A stretch of 64,000 nucleotides of DNA from Microbacterium sp. LWH3-1.2 (GCF_040675855.1 NZ_JBEGIK010000001.1:2294001-2358000); one strand, 5' to 3'; positions 27,825 to 36,788 are shown, numbered from the stretch's first letter. Notes: generated from the sequence alone by a model not told the origin. Program-made: numbers and translations.

Positions 27825-28231
27825 CCCGCGACGTCGCGACGGCGCGGCCTCGCGCGCGTCGCGTCGTTGCCGCGCTGTTGCTCGCTGCGACGATCGTCGC
27901 GGGGCTGGTGGTGTCTGGGGTTCTTCCCGACGGGACCGCGACCGACATCGCCGGCGACGCGCTCTACGCCGTCGCGGCGTACCTGGCGGTGGTGCTGATC
28001 GCCCCACGTCTCCGTCCGCTCGCCGCGGGTGCGATCGCCGCGGCGTGGTGCGTCGCTGTCGAGCTGTTCCAGCTCACGGGCCTCCCTCTCGCGTGGGGAG
28101 CGCAGCTCTCGCCCGTGATGCTGGTTCTCGGCACGGTCTTCGACCCCCGCGACCTCGTGGTCTACGTGGCGATGATCGCCCTCGCGACCGCCGTCGATGC
28201 GGCGCTCGGCAAAGCGTCGGGCCCGCGCTGA
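27821..28231 (+). CDS. DUF2809 membrane protein
   Basis: 136 residues, four predicted membrane helices (about 13-35, 43-62, 66-85, 98-127). The VELFQLTGLPLAW segment is characteristic of DUF2809. Function unknown. Start GTG 27821 overlaps the mug stop, so the two are translationally coupled. Confidence 0.78.
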   Translation: MTRDVATARPRARRVVAALLLAATIVAGLVVSGVLPDGTATDIAGDALYAVAAYLAVVLIAPRLRPLAAGAIAAAWCVAVELFQLTGLPLAWGAQLSPVMLVLGTVFDPRDLVVYVAMIALATAVDAALGKASGPR

Positions 28232-28287
28232 GCGCCGTTTCGGCTCGCTCGTTCCTCGCTCGCTCAACGACCGGCACTGCGACACCC

Positions 28288-28330
28288 GCTCGTTGCGCGA
28301 GGGCGCTCCAGCGCCCGCAGTCGAGACGCC
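28288..28330. repeat. Interspersed element, copy 1
   Basis: Begins GCTCGTTGCGCGAGGGCGCT and ends GTCGAGACGCC, in the gap between two convergent genes. It resembles copy 2 at 51229-51270 closely, and copies 3 and 4 more loosely. Probably a REP-type short repeat. Confidence 0.4.
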
Positions 28331-28346
28331 TGAGCGCGGCGCGCCG

Positions 28347-29069
28347 TCAGGAGCGCGGATCCGCCACATCGGCGCGCGCCCGGGCCACCACGATCCCGCG
28401 CTGCGAGGTCGGGAAGCGGGCGAGCATCTCCCGCAATTCGTCCGCATCGACGTCGGCGCCGAAGGCCTCGGCGCCGGGCTCGAGCATGATTCCCGCGGCG
28501 AGAGGTCCTGCCAGCACCGGGTCGAAGCCCAGATCGTCGACCAGCCGCATCACGACGTCGACGTCCGATGCCGAGTCGCCGGCGACCGCGATCGCCTTCC
28601 GTCCCGAAGACCCGGCCGGCCGCGCCTCCTCGTCGAGGTCGCGGTAGCCCATGTGATTGAACGCCTTCACAACCCGCGCGCCGAGGAGAAACCGCTGCAC
28701 CGTCTCGCTCGTCGTCGTGCGCAGGTCGCCGAAGTCGGCCCGCAGCCCGTCGACCTCCCACCAGTAGTTCATGGCGTCGATCACGAGCTTCCCCCGTAGT
28801 GCGTCGACGGGCAGCGTGCGGTGCTGCGGGAGCGGCAGCGCGAGCACGATCGCATCGGCGTCACGTGCCACGACGGATGCCGGAGCCGCGACCGCCCCCG
28901 GAGCCACCGCCTCGATCGTGCCGGCGATGCGCGACGGGTCGCCTGACCCGGCGATGAGCACCCGGTACCCGGCCGCGCGCGCCAGTCGTGCGAGCGCCCG
29001 CCCCACGCGCCCGGCGCCGATGATCCCGAGAACCCGGATCGGCCGCTCCTGATCACCCTGACCGCTCAC
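28347..29069 (-). CDS. NADPH-dependent F420 reductase-like protein
   Basis: Rossmann-fold NAD(P)-binding protein, 240 residues. [17 protein letters not shown] (about 14-30) is the nucleotide-binding loop, [10 protein letters not shown] (about 95-104) follows a segment of the F420_oxidored type, and [14 protein letters not shown] (about 132-145) matches the family. It may reduce F420, although many members act on other substrates. GTG 29069 is preceded by a TAGCCT box six bases away, indicating a leaderless mRNA. Confidence 0.8.
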   Translation of the reverse strand: MSGQGDQERPIRVLGIIGAGRVGRALARLARAAGYRVLIAGSGDPSRIAGTIEAVAPGAVAAPASVVARDADAIVLALPLPQHRTLPVDALRGKLVIDAMNYWWEVDGLRADFGDLRTTTSETVQRFLLGARVVKAFNHMGYRDLDEEARPAGSSGRKAIAVAGDSASDVDVVMRLVDDLGFDPVLAGPLAAGIMLEPGAEAFGADVDADELREMLARFPTSQRGIVVARARADVADPRS

Positions 29070-29075
29070 CGGCCC

Positions 29076-29081
29076 AGGCTA
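29076..29081 (-). promoter_or_regulatory. -10 box TAGCCT (leaderless type) of the F420 reductase-like gene
   Basis: Hexamer ends six bases before GTG 29069 on the minus strand. Confidence 0.5.
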
Positions 29082-29131
29082 ACGAGCGGCGGCGGGTTGC
29101 AGCATCCGTCATCGCGACCGACGATGGGGGA

Positions 29132-30106
29132 ATGGGGGATGCCGAGACCGACGGCCCGGCGGCGCACGAGCCCGCCGTGCCGCAGGGTGATGAGCGCGTG
29201 CCGGCGAGGCGAAGACTGTGGGTCTGGGCGCTCGTCGCCCTCGCCGCGATCGTCCTCGCGGCCGGTGTCGGCGCAGCCCTGTTGCTGCGCCCGCCGCCCG
29301 CAGACCCCGCCCCGACCCCGACCTCCACCGCGACTGCCGCGGCCGTGCCGACCCCCACCCCGACCCCCACGCCGACGCCCACACCCACCGGGTTCGCCGC
29401 GAACACCGCCTCGTACGACGTCTCGGCCCTCCCGCAGATCAACGTCTTCGCGGTCATCCCCGCGCTTCCCGTCGACGATGCGGCGTTCGCGACCCCGCTT
29501 GCCCTGCGGGCCGCCGCGAAGGGGACCGGTGCCCCCGTCTGGGCCGACCCCACCGCCCAGCCGGTCGCGTACCTGCCGCACGAGTACTCGTACGACGGCA
29601 CCACCGTCCCCGTGGTCGAGGAGCAGGACAACTGGGTCAAGGTGCTGCTCACCGGGCGCCAGGCTGTGCCGTCGCAGGGCAACGCCGCGCAGACCACCGG
29701 ATGGATGCGCAAGACCGACGTCGATCTCGCGCCGAGCGATACCAGCGTCGTCGTGAGCATCTCGGGCCGCACGATCGACATCGTCCGCGCCGGCGTGCCG
29801 GAGCGCATCGCGGCCGACTTCGGCTGGGGTGCCGATCGCACCCCGACACCGCTCGGCCGCACGTTCATCATGACCACCCGTGTCGTGCCCGAGTACGCCT
29901 ACACCCGCGGTCATCCCATCGTGTACCTGTCGGTGCAGTCGCCCGCCCTCGACGGCTTCGGGGGTGCGGATGTCGCGGTCACGGCCTTCCACTACCACGA
30001 CGATCGCTCGGGCGCGATCTCGAACGGATGCCTCCGCGTCGACCCGTCCGCGATCACCAAGCTCTCCGAGCTCCCGCTGGGAACCCCGGTCATCGTCAAC
30101 CCGTGA
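29132..30106 (+). CDS. L,D-transpeptidase (YkuD domain), membrane anchored
   Basis: Peptidoglycan cross-linking enzyme acting outside the membrane, 324 residues. A cytoplasmic N-terminus of about 30 residues, one membrane helix (about 30-53), and a Pro-Thr repeat linker (about 58-88) lead to a domain with an SH3-like region, then YkuD at the C-terminus. The catalytic motif SNGCLRV and the preceding VTAFHYH are intact. ATG 29132 was chosen for frame; the ribosome binding site is a G-rich run. Confidence 0.9.
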   Translation: MGDAETDGPAAHEPAVPQGDERVPARRRLWVWALVALAAIVLAAGVGAALLLRPPPADPAPTPTSTATAAAVPTPTPTPTPTPTPTGFAANTASYDVSALPQINVFAVIPALPVDDAAFATPLALRAAAKGTGAPVWADPTAQPVAYLPHEYSYDGTTVPVVEEQDNWVKVLLTGRQAVPSQGNAAQTTGWMRKTDVDLAPSDTSVVVSISGRTIDIVRAGVPERIAADFGWGADRTPTPLGRTFIMTTRVVPEYAYTRGHPIVYLSVQSPALDGFGGADVAVTAFHYHDDRSGAISNGCLRVDPSAITKLSELPLGTPVIVNP

Positions 30107-30287
30107 CAGATGCCGCGAGGCGCCCACGCCTCACGCGAAGGGCCGGGACACGTCGATGATGCGCCGCAGGCACAGCTCCATCGCCGCGCCCGCCGCCAAC
30201 TCGGCGGGATTGCATCCCGCGGCCTTGCGCAGTGAACCGAGTGGGATGCTGGAAGACGACCGCACCCCCCGAACCTGGAGGATCCTC

Positions 30288-31295
30288 ATGCAGCAGCGCG
30301 CACTCGGCCGCACCGGACGCTCGGTCTCGGCCATCGGCCTCGGAACCTGGCAGCTCGGCGCCGACTGGGGCGCGGTCACCGAGGAGGCCGCGACCGCTGT
30401 GCTTGCAGCATCCGTCGACGAAGGCGTCACCCTCTTCGACACCGCCGACGTCTACGGCGACGGGCGGAGCGAGTCCCTCATCGGCCGGTTCCTCGCCGCC
30501 CGGCCGGGCCACGGCATCACGGTCGCGACGAAGATGGGGCGGCGCCTCGCGCAGGAGCCTGAGAACTACACGCCTGAGAACTTCCGCGCCTGGACCGACC
30601 GTTCCCGCGCCAACCTCGGCGTCGACACTCTCGACCTGGTGCAGCTGCATTGCCCGCCCACGGCGGTGATCGACGACGACGCCACGTACGACGCGCTCGA
30701 CGCGCTCGTCACCGGCGGTGCCATCGCGGCGTACGGCGTCTCGGTCGAGACGACCGCGCAGGCTCTGGCGGCGATCTCGCGCCCGAACGTGACGAACGTG
30801 CAGATCATCTTCAACCCGTTCCGCCTCAAGCCGCTCGACGACGTGCTGCCTGCCGCCGAAGCGGCCGGCGTCGCGGTCTTCGCACGGGTGCCGCTCGCGT
30901 CGGGCCTCCTGTCGGGCAAGTACACGGCGCAGACCACGTTCGCCGCCGACGACCACCGCACGTACAACCGCCACGGCGAGGCGTTCGACCGCGGCGAGAC
31001 GTTCTCGGGCGTCGACTTCGAGACCGGCATCCGGGCGGCCAGCGAGCTCGCCGCAGCCCTGCCCGCCGGCGTCCCACTGCCCGCCGCCACGCTCGCCTGG
31101 ATCGCCTCGCGCCCCGGCGTCACGAGTGTCATCCCCGGTGCGCGCAGCGTGCAGCAGGCCGAGGCCAACGCCGCTGCGGGCGCCCTGCTCGACAGTGCTC
31201 TCGAAGACGCGGGCTTCGACCTCGCGGCGTTCGACCGCGTCGTGCACGACGTCTACGACCGCGACCTCCGCGACGCGATCCATCCGCTGTGGTGA
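30288..31295 (+). CDS. Aldo/keto reductase
   Basis: NADPH-dependent oxidoreductase with TIM-barrel fold, 335 residues. Visible are GLGTWQLG (17-24), the catalytic Asp-Tyr in FDTADVYGDGRSE (about 47-59), and the Lys in VATKMG. The SVIPGARSVQQAEANAAA stretch near the C-terminus binds the cofactor phosphate. GGAGG lies eight bases before ATG 30288. Substrate unknown. Confidence 0.92.
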   Translation: MQQRALGRTGRSVSAIGLGTWQLGADWGAVTEEAATAVLAASVDEGVTLFDTADVYGDGRSESLIGRFLAARPGHGITVATKMGRRLAQEPENYTPENFRAWTDRSRANLGVDTLDLVQLHCPPTAVIDDDATYDALDALVTGGAIAAYGVSVETTAQALAAISRPNVTNVQIIFNPFRLKPLDDVLPAAEAAGVAVFARVPLASGLLSGKYTAQTTFAADDHRTYNRHGEAFDRGETFSGVDFETGIRAASELAAALPAGVPLPAATLAWIASRPGVTSVIPGARSVQQAEANAAAGALLDSALEDAGFDLAAFDRVVHDVYDRDLRDAIHPLW

Positions 31296-31454
31296 CCGTG
31301 CTGCCCTGATGCACGGATGCCTCGACCCCGCGCAGCGCGCACGCGGCATCCGGTTTCCGGGGGGGTCACTCACGAAGACCCGGCCGTTCTCGCCGTTCCA
31401 GAGCGTGGTGTAGGTCTGTCGGCAGGGTGACGCGGCCGTCCGACACGCCGGGAG

Positions 31455-31460
31455 TATGGT
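31455..31460 (+). promoter_or_regulatory. -10 box TATGGT (leaderless type) of the GT2 gene
   Basis: Hexamer ends seven bases before GTG 31468. It also contains the in-frame ATG 31456, which would then lie in the promoter and not in the message. Confidence 0.45.
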
Positions 31461-31467
31461 GTGGCTT

Positions 31468-32265
31468 GTGCCCCTCGCCCCTCGCGTCGCCGTGGTCATT
31501 CCGTGCCGGAACGACGCGGACTATCTCGACGCGTGCCTGGCAGCACTCGCCGTGCAGACGCATCAGCCAGACGTCGTGATCGTCGTCGACAACGCCAGCA
31601 CGGATGCCTCCGCCGAGGTTGCTCGGGCGTACGAGGCGGTCGTGGCATACGAGCCGTCGATCGGGATCTGGCCCGCCGCGGCTCGCGGGTACGACGAGGC
31701 GCTCGAGCACGCCGACATCATCGCGCGGCTGGACGCGGACTCGCGCCCGCACCCGGACTGGGTCGCGAGACTCGTCCGCGCCTTCGTCTCGGATCCCACA
31801 CTCGGCGTGCTGACTGGCGGCGCGGAGTTCTACGGCGGCACGGCGGTCCAGAACTACCTCGGCGAACACTGGTACATCGGCGGCGGCCATTACTGGATCA
31901 AGAAGTGGCTCGGCATCCCACTGGTGTTCGGCTCGAACTTCGCGATGCGCACGCCCGTATGGGAGCGCGTGCGCGACCAGGTCGACCGCGGCAACGCGCG
32001 CATCCACGACGATCTCGACCTCACGATCCGGCTGCGCTCGTCGGACGGCGTCCGCTACGACCCGCAGTTGCGCATGCCCGTGTCGGCACGTCCGGTGCAG
32101 ACGCTGTCGGGGCTGTCGCGGCGAGTGTTCCGGGTCGCCTCCACGTTCGCCGCGAGCTGGCCCGAGGGCGCCAAGTGGCGGCGCGCCGAACCGTCGCGAG
32201 TGGCGTCCGGCTCGGGCGAGTGGATGCCCGAGGGCGACGACTGGGCGCCCGAGTACGGCCGCTGA
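31468..32265 (+). CDS. Family 2 glycosyltransferase
   Basis: GT-A fold transferase of 265 residues from GTG 31468; an in-frame ATG at 31456 overlaps the apparent -10 box, so the GTG is preferred. VAVVIPCRNDADYL starts the fold, DNASTD is the nucleotide-binding strand, LDADSRPHPDW holds the DxD metal motif, and HDDLDLTIRL the catalytic Asp region. There is no membrane segment. Sugar and acceptor are unknown; no other envelope sugar genes are adjacent. Confidence 0.88.
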   Translation: MPLAPRVAVVIPCRNDADYLDACLAALAVQTHQPDVVIVVDNASTDASAEVARAYEAVVAYEPSIGIWPAAARGYDEALEHADIIARLDADSRPHPDWVARLVRAFVSDPTLGVLTGGAEFYGGTAVQNYLGEHWYIGGGHYWIKKWLGIPLVFGSNFAMRTPVWERVRDQVDRGNARIHDDLDLTIRLRSSDGVRYDPQLRMPVSARPVQTLSGLSRRVFRVASTFAASWPEGAKWRRAEPSRVASGSGEWMPEGDDWAPEYGR

Positions 32266-32273
32266 CGCCGGGC

Positions 32274-32705
32274 TCAGCCGCCGAGCTCGGGGGCAGTGAG
32301 ATAGACGTACGCCGCCAGCGCCAGGACGTTCGCACCCACCGTTCCCCAGAACACCCGGCGGAACGATCGCTTGCGGGTCTTGTGGCGGAACACCTGCTGC
32401 GCGACGAGCGCACCCGGCCAGCCGCCGACGAGTCCGAGGATGAGCAGTGTCGGCTCCGAGACGCGGTTCGCCTGGCGGCGGGCCGCCGCCTTGTCGATGC
32501 CGTAGACGGCGAACGCGACGATGCTGGCCGCCCCGTAGAGTGCCGGCACCCACCACGCGAGCCCGAGCGCGACGTACGCGCCCGCAAGGGCCGCCGCGAA
32601 GGCGACGAGCGTGATCCAGCTGAGCGCCGCGGGCAGCGGCTTCGAGAGGTCGCGACCCGGTCGCACCGGCGTGGCGAGGGGAACGCGAGGGCGCGGGTTC
32701 GGCAT
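32274..32705 (-). CDS. DUF1294 membrane protein
   Basis: 143 residues with three or four hydrophobic segments and the DUF1294 signature YGIDKAAARRQANRVSE (about 68-84) followed by GLVGGWPGALVAQQVFRHKTRK. Some relatives carry an N-terminal cold-shock domain; this one does not. Function unknown. TAGGAT lies seven bases before ATG 32705, indicating a leaderless transcript divergent from the SRPBCC gene. Confidence 0.85.
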   Translation of the reverse strand: MPNPRPRVPLATPVRPGRDLSKPLPAALSWITLVAFAAALAGAYVALGLAWWVPALYGAASIVAFAVYGIDKAAARRQANRVSEPTLLILGLVGGWPGALVAQQVFRHKTRKRSFRRVFWGTVGANVLALAAYVYLTAPELGG

Positions 32706-32712
32706 GCGCACG

Positions 32713-32718
32713 ATCCTA
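32713..32718 (-). promoter_or_regulatory. -10 box TAGGAT (leaderless type) of the DUF1294 gene
   Basis: Ends seven bases before ATG 32705 on the minus strand. Confidence 0.5.
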
Positions 32719-32735
32719 TGGGGGGCGGGTCGGCG

Positions 32736-32741
32736 TACGGT
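32736..32741 (+). promoter_or_regulatory. -10 box TACGGT (leaderless type) of the SRPBCC gene
   Basis: Ends six bases before ATG 32748. The divergent DUF1294 -10 box lies only 17 bases away, so the two promoters are nearly back to back. Confidence 0.5.
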
Positions 32742-32747
32742 GTCAGA

Positions 32748-33176
32748 ATGCATGAGCTCACCGAAGAGGCGCTGATCGCAGCATCCGTCGATCTCACGTG
32801 GCGGGAGTTCACGGTCGCGGGTCGCCTGTCGGAGTGGTTCTGGCCGCCGCGCTTCGAGACGACGGCGGTCGTCGAGCTGCGCGAGCTGGGTCGCTGGGAG
32901 GTGCGGTCGGTGCCCGTCGACATGGCGGTCGAGGGCACGGTGCTCACCTTCGCGGCGCCGCGTGCTCTGAGGCTGGGGTGGCGATGGGCGGGGGAGGGGC
33001 ATGCCACCGACGTCGAGATCGAGCTGCAGTCCGCGGCGGATGCCGCGACCCGCGTGATCGTGCGGCACTCCGGCTTCGCCACCACGGCGGAGCGCGACAA
33101 CCACATCGACGGCTGGTCGAGCTGCCTGCAGCGACTGGTTGATCGCCACGGCGGCGCGCCGGGCGAGCATCTGTAG
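32748..33176 (+). CDS. SRPBCC (AHSA1/START-like) domain protein
   Basis: Small hydrophobic-ligand-binding fold protein, 142 residues. The N-terminal sequence (IAASVDLTWREFTVAGRLSE), WFWPPRFETTAVVELR and VEIELQ...TRVIVRHSGF follow the AHSA1 pattern. Start ATG 32748 is the first codon after a TACGGT box. Ligand unknown. The stop is eight bases from the convergent hydrolase gene. Confidence 0.82.
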   Translation: MHELTEEALIAASVDLTWREFTVAGRLSEWFWPPRFETTAVVELRELGRWEVRSVPVDMAVEGTVLTFAAPRALRLGWRWAGEGHATDVEIELQSAADAATRVIVRHSGFATTAERDNHIDGWSSCLQRLVDRHGGAPGEHL

Positions 33177-33184
33177 GGCGGGTC

Positions 33185-33982
33185 TCAGCGGCCGGACGAC
33201 TTCGGGCGGCCGCCGTGCGCCGCACTGATCAGGACCGCGTCGAGCTCAGGTCCGGTGCAATCGTGGCCCGCGTTCGGGATCTCAACGAGGCGCGCGTCGG
33301 GGAGCGCGGCGACCAGGTCGAGCGCGGCCGCGCGTGGACCTCGCCGGTCTTGCGCTCCGCGCACAATGAGGGTGGGCGTGCGGATCGAGGGGAGTGCGGG
33401 GCGCAGGTCGAGCGTCATCACCTCGAGCAGCGCGGCCGTCGTCGCCGGCCGCCAGTCGTCGAGGAGCGCCCGAGCCCGGGCCCGCCGCTCGGGCGCGGAA
33501 CCCGGCGCGAAGACCGAATCCAGAAAGTCGTCGGCCCATTCCTCGACGGGATGATCGATCGTGAACCGCGCGGCGTCCATCCGGTGAGCGAGCGCCTCGG
33601 GGTCGAGCGACCCGCCCCATCCGGCGTAGGCGCCGACGAGAACGAGACCGCCGACGACGTCGGGGTGATCGCGGGCGAGCAGCAGCGCCACCACCGAGCC
33701 CATCGAGAAGCCCGCCACGCAGGGCGAGGTCAACCCGAGTGCGGTGAGAAACGAAGCCGCCGCATCGGCCCAGTCGCGGTCTGTCCAGTCGGCCGGAACG
33801 TCGTCTGACCCGCCGCATCCCGGGGCGTCCCAGGCGATCAGCTCGACCGAGGCGGTGAGGCGGTCGAACTCGTCGCTCCACGCCCTCGAGTCCTCGTAGG
33901 CTCCGTGAAGCAGCACGAGCTGTGCTCCGCGGCCCTCCCGTCGGTACGCGATGCGGATCCCACCGGCCACGATGGCGGCCAT
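33185..33982 (-). CDS. Alpha/beta hydrolase
   Basis: 265-residue hydrolase. LVLLHGAYEDSRAW (about 23-36) forms the oxyanion region, GFSMGS (about 91-96) is the nucleophile elbow, and NAGHDC near the C-terminus carries the catalytic His. An acid residue is likely in the RGAQDRRGP segment. Substrate unknown. A TACACT box sits six bases before ATG 33982, so the message is probably leaderless. Confidence 0.9.
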   Translation of the reverse strand: MAAIVAGGIRIAYRREGRGAQLVLLHGAYEDSRAWSDEFDRLTASVELIAWDAPGCGGSDDVPADWTDRDWADAAASFLTALGLTSPCVAGFSMGSVVALLLARDHPDVVGGLVLVGAYAGWGGSLDPEALAHRMDAARFTIDHPVEEWADDFLDSVFAPGSAPERRARARALLDDWRPATTAALLEVMTLDLRPALPSIRTPTLIVRGAQDRRGPRAAALDLVAALPDARLVEIPNAGHDCTGPELDAVLISAAHGGRPKSSGR

Positions 33983-33988
33983 GCTCGA

Positions 33989-33994
33989 AGTGTA
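33989..33994 (-). promoter_or_regulatory. -10 box TACACT (leaderless type) of the hydrolase gene
   Basis: Ends six bases before ATG 33982 on the minus strand. Confidence 0.5.
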
Positions 33995-34019
33995 CGCTCG
34001 GCGCGTCGGACCTGCTCGC

Positions 34020-34025
34020 TACCCT
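34020..34025 (+). promoter_or_regulatory. -10 box TACCCT (leaderless type) of the DUF1905 gene
   Basis: Ends seven bases before GTG 34033 and decides that start over the GTG at 34027. Confidence 0.45.
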
Positions 34026-34032
34026 CGTGTTC

Positions 34033-34332
34033 GTGATCATCGAGTTCGACGGCGACGTCTTCCGCTGGGCTGCACGTGAGGATGCGGCCTGGTTCTTCAC
34101 CTCGGTGCCGCCCGAGCTGAGCGAGGAGATCCGTGAGATCCCGCGCCCGTACCGCGGCTTCGGCTCGGTGCGCGTGCGGGCGCGCATCGGCGGCAGCGAG
34201 TGGACGACGTCGATCTTCCCGTCGTCCGACTCGGGGTCGTACGTGCTGCCTTTGAAGAAGGCGGTGCGCGACGCCGAGCGGCTGGTCGACGGCGGCCCCG
34301 TGACGGTGAGGCTCGAGGTACTGGACGGCTGA
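34033..34332 (+). CDS. DUF1905 domain protein
   Basis: 99-residue small beta-rich protein. The WAAREDAAWFFTSVP segment near the N-terminus, GFGSVRVRARIGGSEWTTSIFP in the middle and YVLPLKKAVRDAE are the DUF1905 hallmarks. The function of the family is not established. GTG 34033 is chosen by the seven-base spacing from TACCCT. Confidence 0.82.
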   Translation: MIIEFDGDVFRWAAREDAAWFFTSVPPELSEEIREIPRPYRGFGSVRVRARIGGSEWTTSIFPSSDSGSYVLPLKKAVRDAERLVDGGPVTVRLEVLDG

Positions 34333-34397
34333 TCACGTGGTGCTCTCGGTCCCCGGCTCCGGTATGTTTGCGCTCGAGAATCACTGTGCTGGGGAGC

Positions 34398-35303
34398 ATG
34401 ATGACGGACGGGTCTCAGGGGGGACCGCCGCCCGGTTGGTACGTGGACGACTCGCGTGCTGACCGCTTGCGGTGGTGGAATGGCGCTGCCTGGACGACGG
34501 ACTACCGTCCGGTGACGACGGATGCTGCGGCCACCGATGCGACGGACGTCGCCGAGGCTGCGAGCGCGGCGGCTGCGCCGGCGAGCCGGGCACAGCTGCG
34601 TGCGCGACGGGCGGCGGATACGGATGCCGCGGATACGGATGCCGCGGCTGCGGGTGCTGCTGCTGGCGGTGCTGCTGCTGGCGGTGCTGCTGCTGGCGGT
34701 GCTGCTGCTGCGGGTGCTGCTGCTGGCGGAGCGTCGAAGGCTCCCGGTGCGGCGGTTGCGTCGCCCGAGGCGGCGTCGGTCGCCGAGGAGCCGCATGCGG
34801 CCGCGATGTGGCCGGCGCCGTCTTCGCTGGCTGAGCCCGCGGCGGCGCGGGACGAGGCATCCGTGGATCTGCCATCCATCACACAGGAACCCGAAGCCTC
34901 CGCGCCCGCCCCGACGCCGGCGGATGAGCGGATGCCGACGCCGATCGTGTACCAGCCGGTGTCGAGCTCGTACGTGGGGGAGATGCGTCCGCCGCTTCCC
35001 GAGGCTGCGCCGGCGAACATCCCGGCGCGCGCGTCGATCGTGCTTCTCGTCGTGGGCGCGCTCGGCGGGCTGGCCGTCGTGTTCTTTCTGGGCGGCTGGA
35101 ACGAGTCCGTCGCGGGTCTGGTCAGCCTGGTCAGCGTGGCCTTCGCGGCGGGTGCGTTCTTCCTCGCGATCGGCGGCTTGATCGTGGCGGCGCAGCGCCG
35201 GGCGAGCAGGCTGCTGTCGGGGATCGCGGTGGCCGTCTCGATCGTGCTGGTGGGCTGGCTCGTGATCGTCGCGACGCAGCAGGCGCTCGCGATCCTGAAC
35301 TGA
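34398..35303 (+). CDS. DUF2510 membrane protein with tandem-repeat linker
   Basis: 301 residues. An N-terminal DUF2510 module (PPPGWYVDDSRADRLRWWNG, about 10-29) is followed by a long Ala/Gly/Pro-rich linker (about 45-205). Inside the linker, a 15-bp tandem repeat encodes AAAGG units (34656-34730). Three membrane helices close the protein (about 213-233, 240-262, 273-298). DUF2510 occurs in actinobacterial membrane proteins of unknown role. GGGGAGC precedes ATG 34398; ATG 34401 is also possible. Confidence 0.82.
   Translation: MMTDGSQGGPPPGWYVDDSRADRLRWWNGAAWTTDYRPVTTDAAATDATDVAEAASAAAAPASRAQLRARRAADTDAADTDAAAAGAAAGGAAAGGAAAGGAAAAGAAAGGASKAPGAAVASPEAASVAEEPHAAAMWPAPSSLAEPAAARDEASVDLPSITQEPEASAPAPTPADERMPTPIVYQPVSSSYVGEMRPPLPEAAPANIPARASIVLLVVGALGGLAVVFFLGGWNESVAGLVSLVSVAFAAGAFFLAIGGLIVAAQRRASRLLSGIAVAVSIVLVGWLVIVATQQALAILN
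34656..34730 (+). repeat. 15-bp tandem repeat (AAAGG-coding)
   Basis: Five units of GCTGCTGCTGGCGGT: three perfect copies (34656-34700), then one with GCGGGT and one with GCGGA at its end. It keeps frame because the unit is 15 bp. A candidate length-variable locus. Confidence 0.8.
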
Positions 35304-35387
35304 GGGCGGATGCCGGTCGCGCGTGCGACCGCGCCGTCGTGCGTGCGGTGCGGTGCGGCGGAGCGGAGGCCTTTGGTCGAGCGTGCG

Positions 35388-36776
35388 TCAGAACGGCGGT
35401 GGTTCCACCGGCACCGTCAAAGACGTGGGTGACACCCACCATCTCGCGCCGGTGACGTCGTCCCGATGAAGCACCCATCTGCTCTTGGTCTTAAGTGCGT
35501 GGTGCTGTTCGCACAACGGACTCAGGTTGGTGTCGGCGGTCTTCCCGCCGTACTGCCAGTCGAGCCGGTGGTCGATATCGCAGTCTCGGGCGGATCGCAT
35601 GCATCCGGGGCCGGTGCAGACCTGGTCGCGAACGCCGAGCCACCTTCGGAGCGCTCTCGGGACGCGGTACGTGGTGCGGTCGACGTCGAGGACCGTGCCG
35701 GTGATGGGGTGAGTGAGAATTCGGACCCAGCTGGATGCCTCACCCGCAAGCCGCCGGGCGGTCTCGGTGTCGATCGGGCCATACCCGTCGAGCGTTGCCG
35801 GCTCATCGTCGTGTCCGAGAAGGGTCATGACGGGCACCGTCACCGCGACGGATGCGCGCGAACGCCCGGCGGCGGGCTCGGTGCTGGTCGACATGCCTCG
35901 GGTGATGAAGTCGAGCACGACGTCGGTGCGGAGCTGAGCGAGCGTGCGCTCCTCGCCGTCCTGTGCGCGCAGTTGTCGCGCGTGCGCATCCGCGAATCGT
36001 TCGACGGCGATCACCTCATCGGCGGGCGCCAACACGGTGAACGAAGCCATGCCGTCCGCCTCGCGCTGGAACCAGACGTTTCGCTCGTCCTTCGCGCGCT
36101 TGTGCCGCTCATCGATGTGCTCGGGGTGCACACGTTCGCGCACGATCCTGGCCCGCGCGCGGAACTTTCCCGGCGCGAGCGTCTGCGACGACCCCTCGAG
36201 GTCTTCGTCGAACCTCGCCCACGCGTCCTTTGCGCGGGCGGGAAGGGTCGCGGCCTGCGCCGCCGCCGTCGCCGCGTTCTGCGCGACGATGCGGCCCGAC
36301 CGGAAAGCCTCCCAGATCCTCGGGCACCGCTCGCGCAACGTGTCGGCGTGTGCGGCGCGGGTGCGGACCGCGTTCTCCGACATCCCCAAACGCACCGAAA
36401 TATCCAGCGCGGCGGCCCGCACGGCCATGCTCCGCCGCTCGGCGCGTACGGCCGCCGCCGATCGTCTCTGCGGATCGAGCCATGCGGGATCCAGCGTCGG
36501 GTCGGCGCCGACCCACGGGTCTGGGCAGGCTGCAGCATCCCTCAGAACATTCGCGATCGCCGCGTATTCGTCTGCGATGAGCACCCGAGCGCGGATGCTG
36601 ATGCCCTCGAGCTCGTACATCGCCACGCTGTGCGCCTCGCCGCTCGCTTCGACGTCAGCGAGGTCGAACGGGGGCGCGTGCTCGCCCGGCTCGAGCACGT
36701 CAGTCGGTGCGAGGAAAAGCTCGGGATCGTCGCAGATCCAGGGCCCCGGCTCGACATGGCTCGATGAAATGCTCAC
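35388..36776 (-). CDS. DUF222 / HNH endonuclease (13E12 repeat family)
   Basis: 462 residues. The helical DUF222 region covers about 40-330, and the C-terminal HNH domain has CTGPGCMRSARDCDIDH followed by GGKTADTNLSPLCEQHH. The zinc cysteines and active-site histidines are intact. These proteins are often multicopy in actinobacteria; their biological role is uncertain. GTG 36776 follows a TAGCGT box by six bases. No terminal inverted repeats suggest a transposable unit here. Confidence 0.9.
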   Translation of the reverse strand: MSISSSHVEPGPWICDDPELFLAPTDVLEPGEHAPPFDLADVEASGEAHSVAMYELEGISIRARVLIADEYAAIANVLRDAAACPDPWVGADPTLDPAWLDPQRRSAAAVRAERRSMAVRAAALDISVRLGMSENAVRTRAAHADTLRERCPRIWEAFRSGRIVAQNAATAAAQAATLPARAKDAWARFDEDLEGSSQTLAPGKFRARARIVRERVHPEHIDERHKRAKDERNVWFQREADGMASFTVLAPADEVIAVERFADAHARQLRAQDGEERTLAQLRTDVVLDFITRGMSTSTEPAAGRSRASVAVTVPVMTLLGHDDEPATLDGYGPIDTETARRLAGEASSWVRILTHPITGTVLDVDRTTYRVPRALRRWLGVRDQVCTGPGCMRSARDCDIDHRLDWQYGGKTADTNLSPLCEQHHALKTKSRWVLHRDDVTGARWWVSPTSLTVPVEPPPF

Positions 36777-36782
36777 ATCTAT

Positions 36783-36788
36783 ACGCTA
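36783..36788 (-). promoter_or_regulatory. -10 box TAGCGT (leaderless type) of the HNH gene
   Basis: Ends six bases before GTG 36776 on the minus strand. Confidence 0.45.

Noticed and set aside
30131..30230. Minus-strand C-terminal-like peptide (ELAAGAAMELCLRRIIDVSR) before the aldo/keto reductase gene
   Set aside because: The rest of the frame is antisense shadow of the reductase; may be a remnant but cannot be supported.
35388..36776. DUF222/HNH gene as a mobile element
   Set aside because: No flanking inverted or direct repeats and normal base composition; treated as a stand-alone gene.
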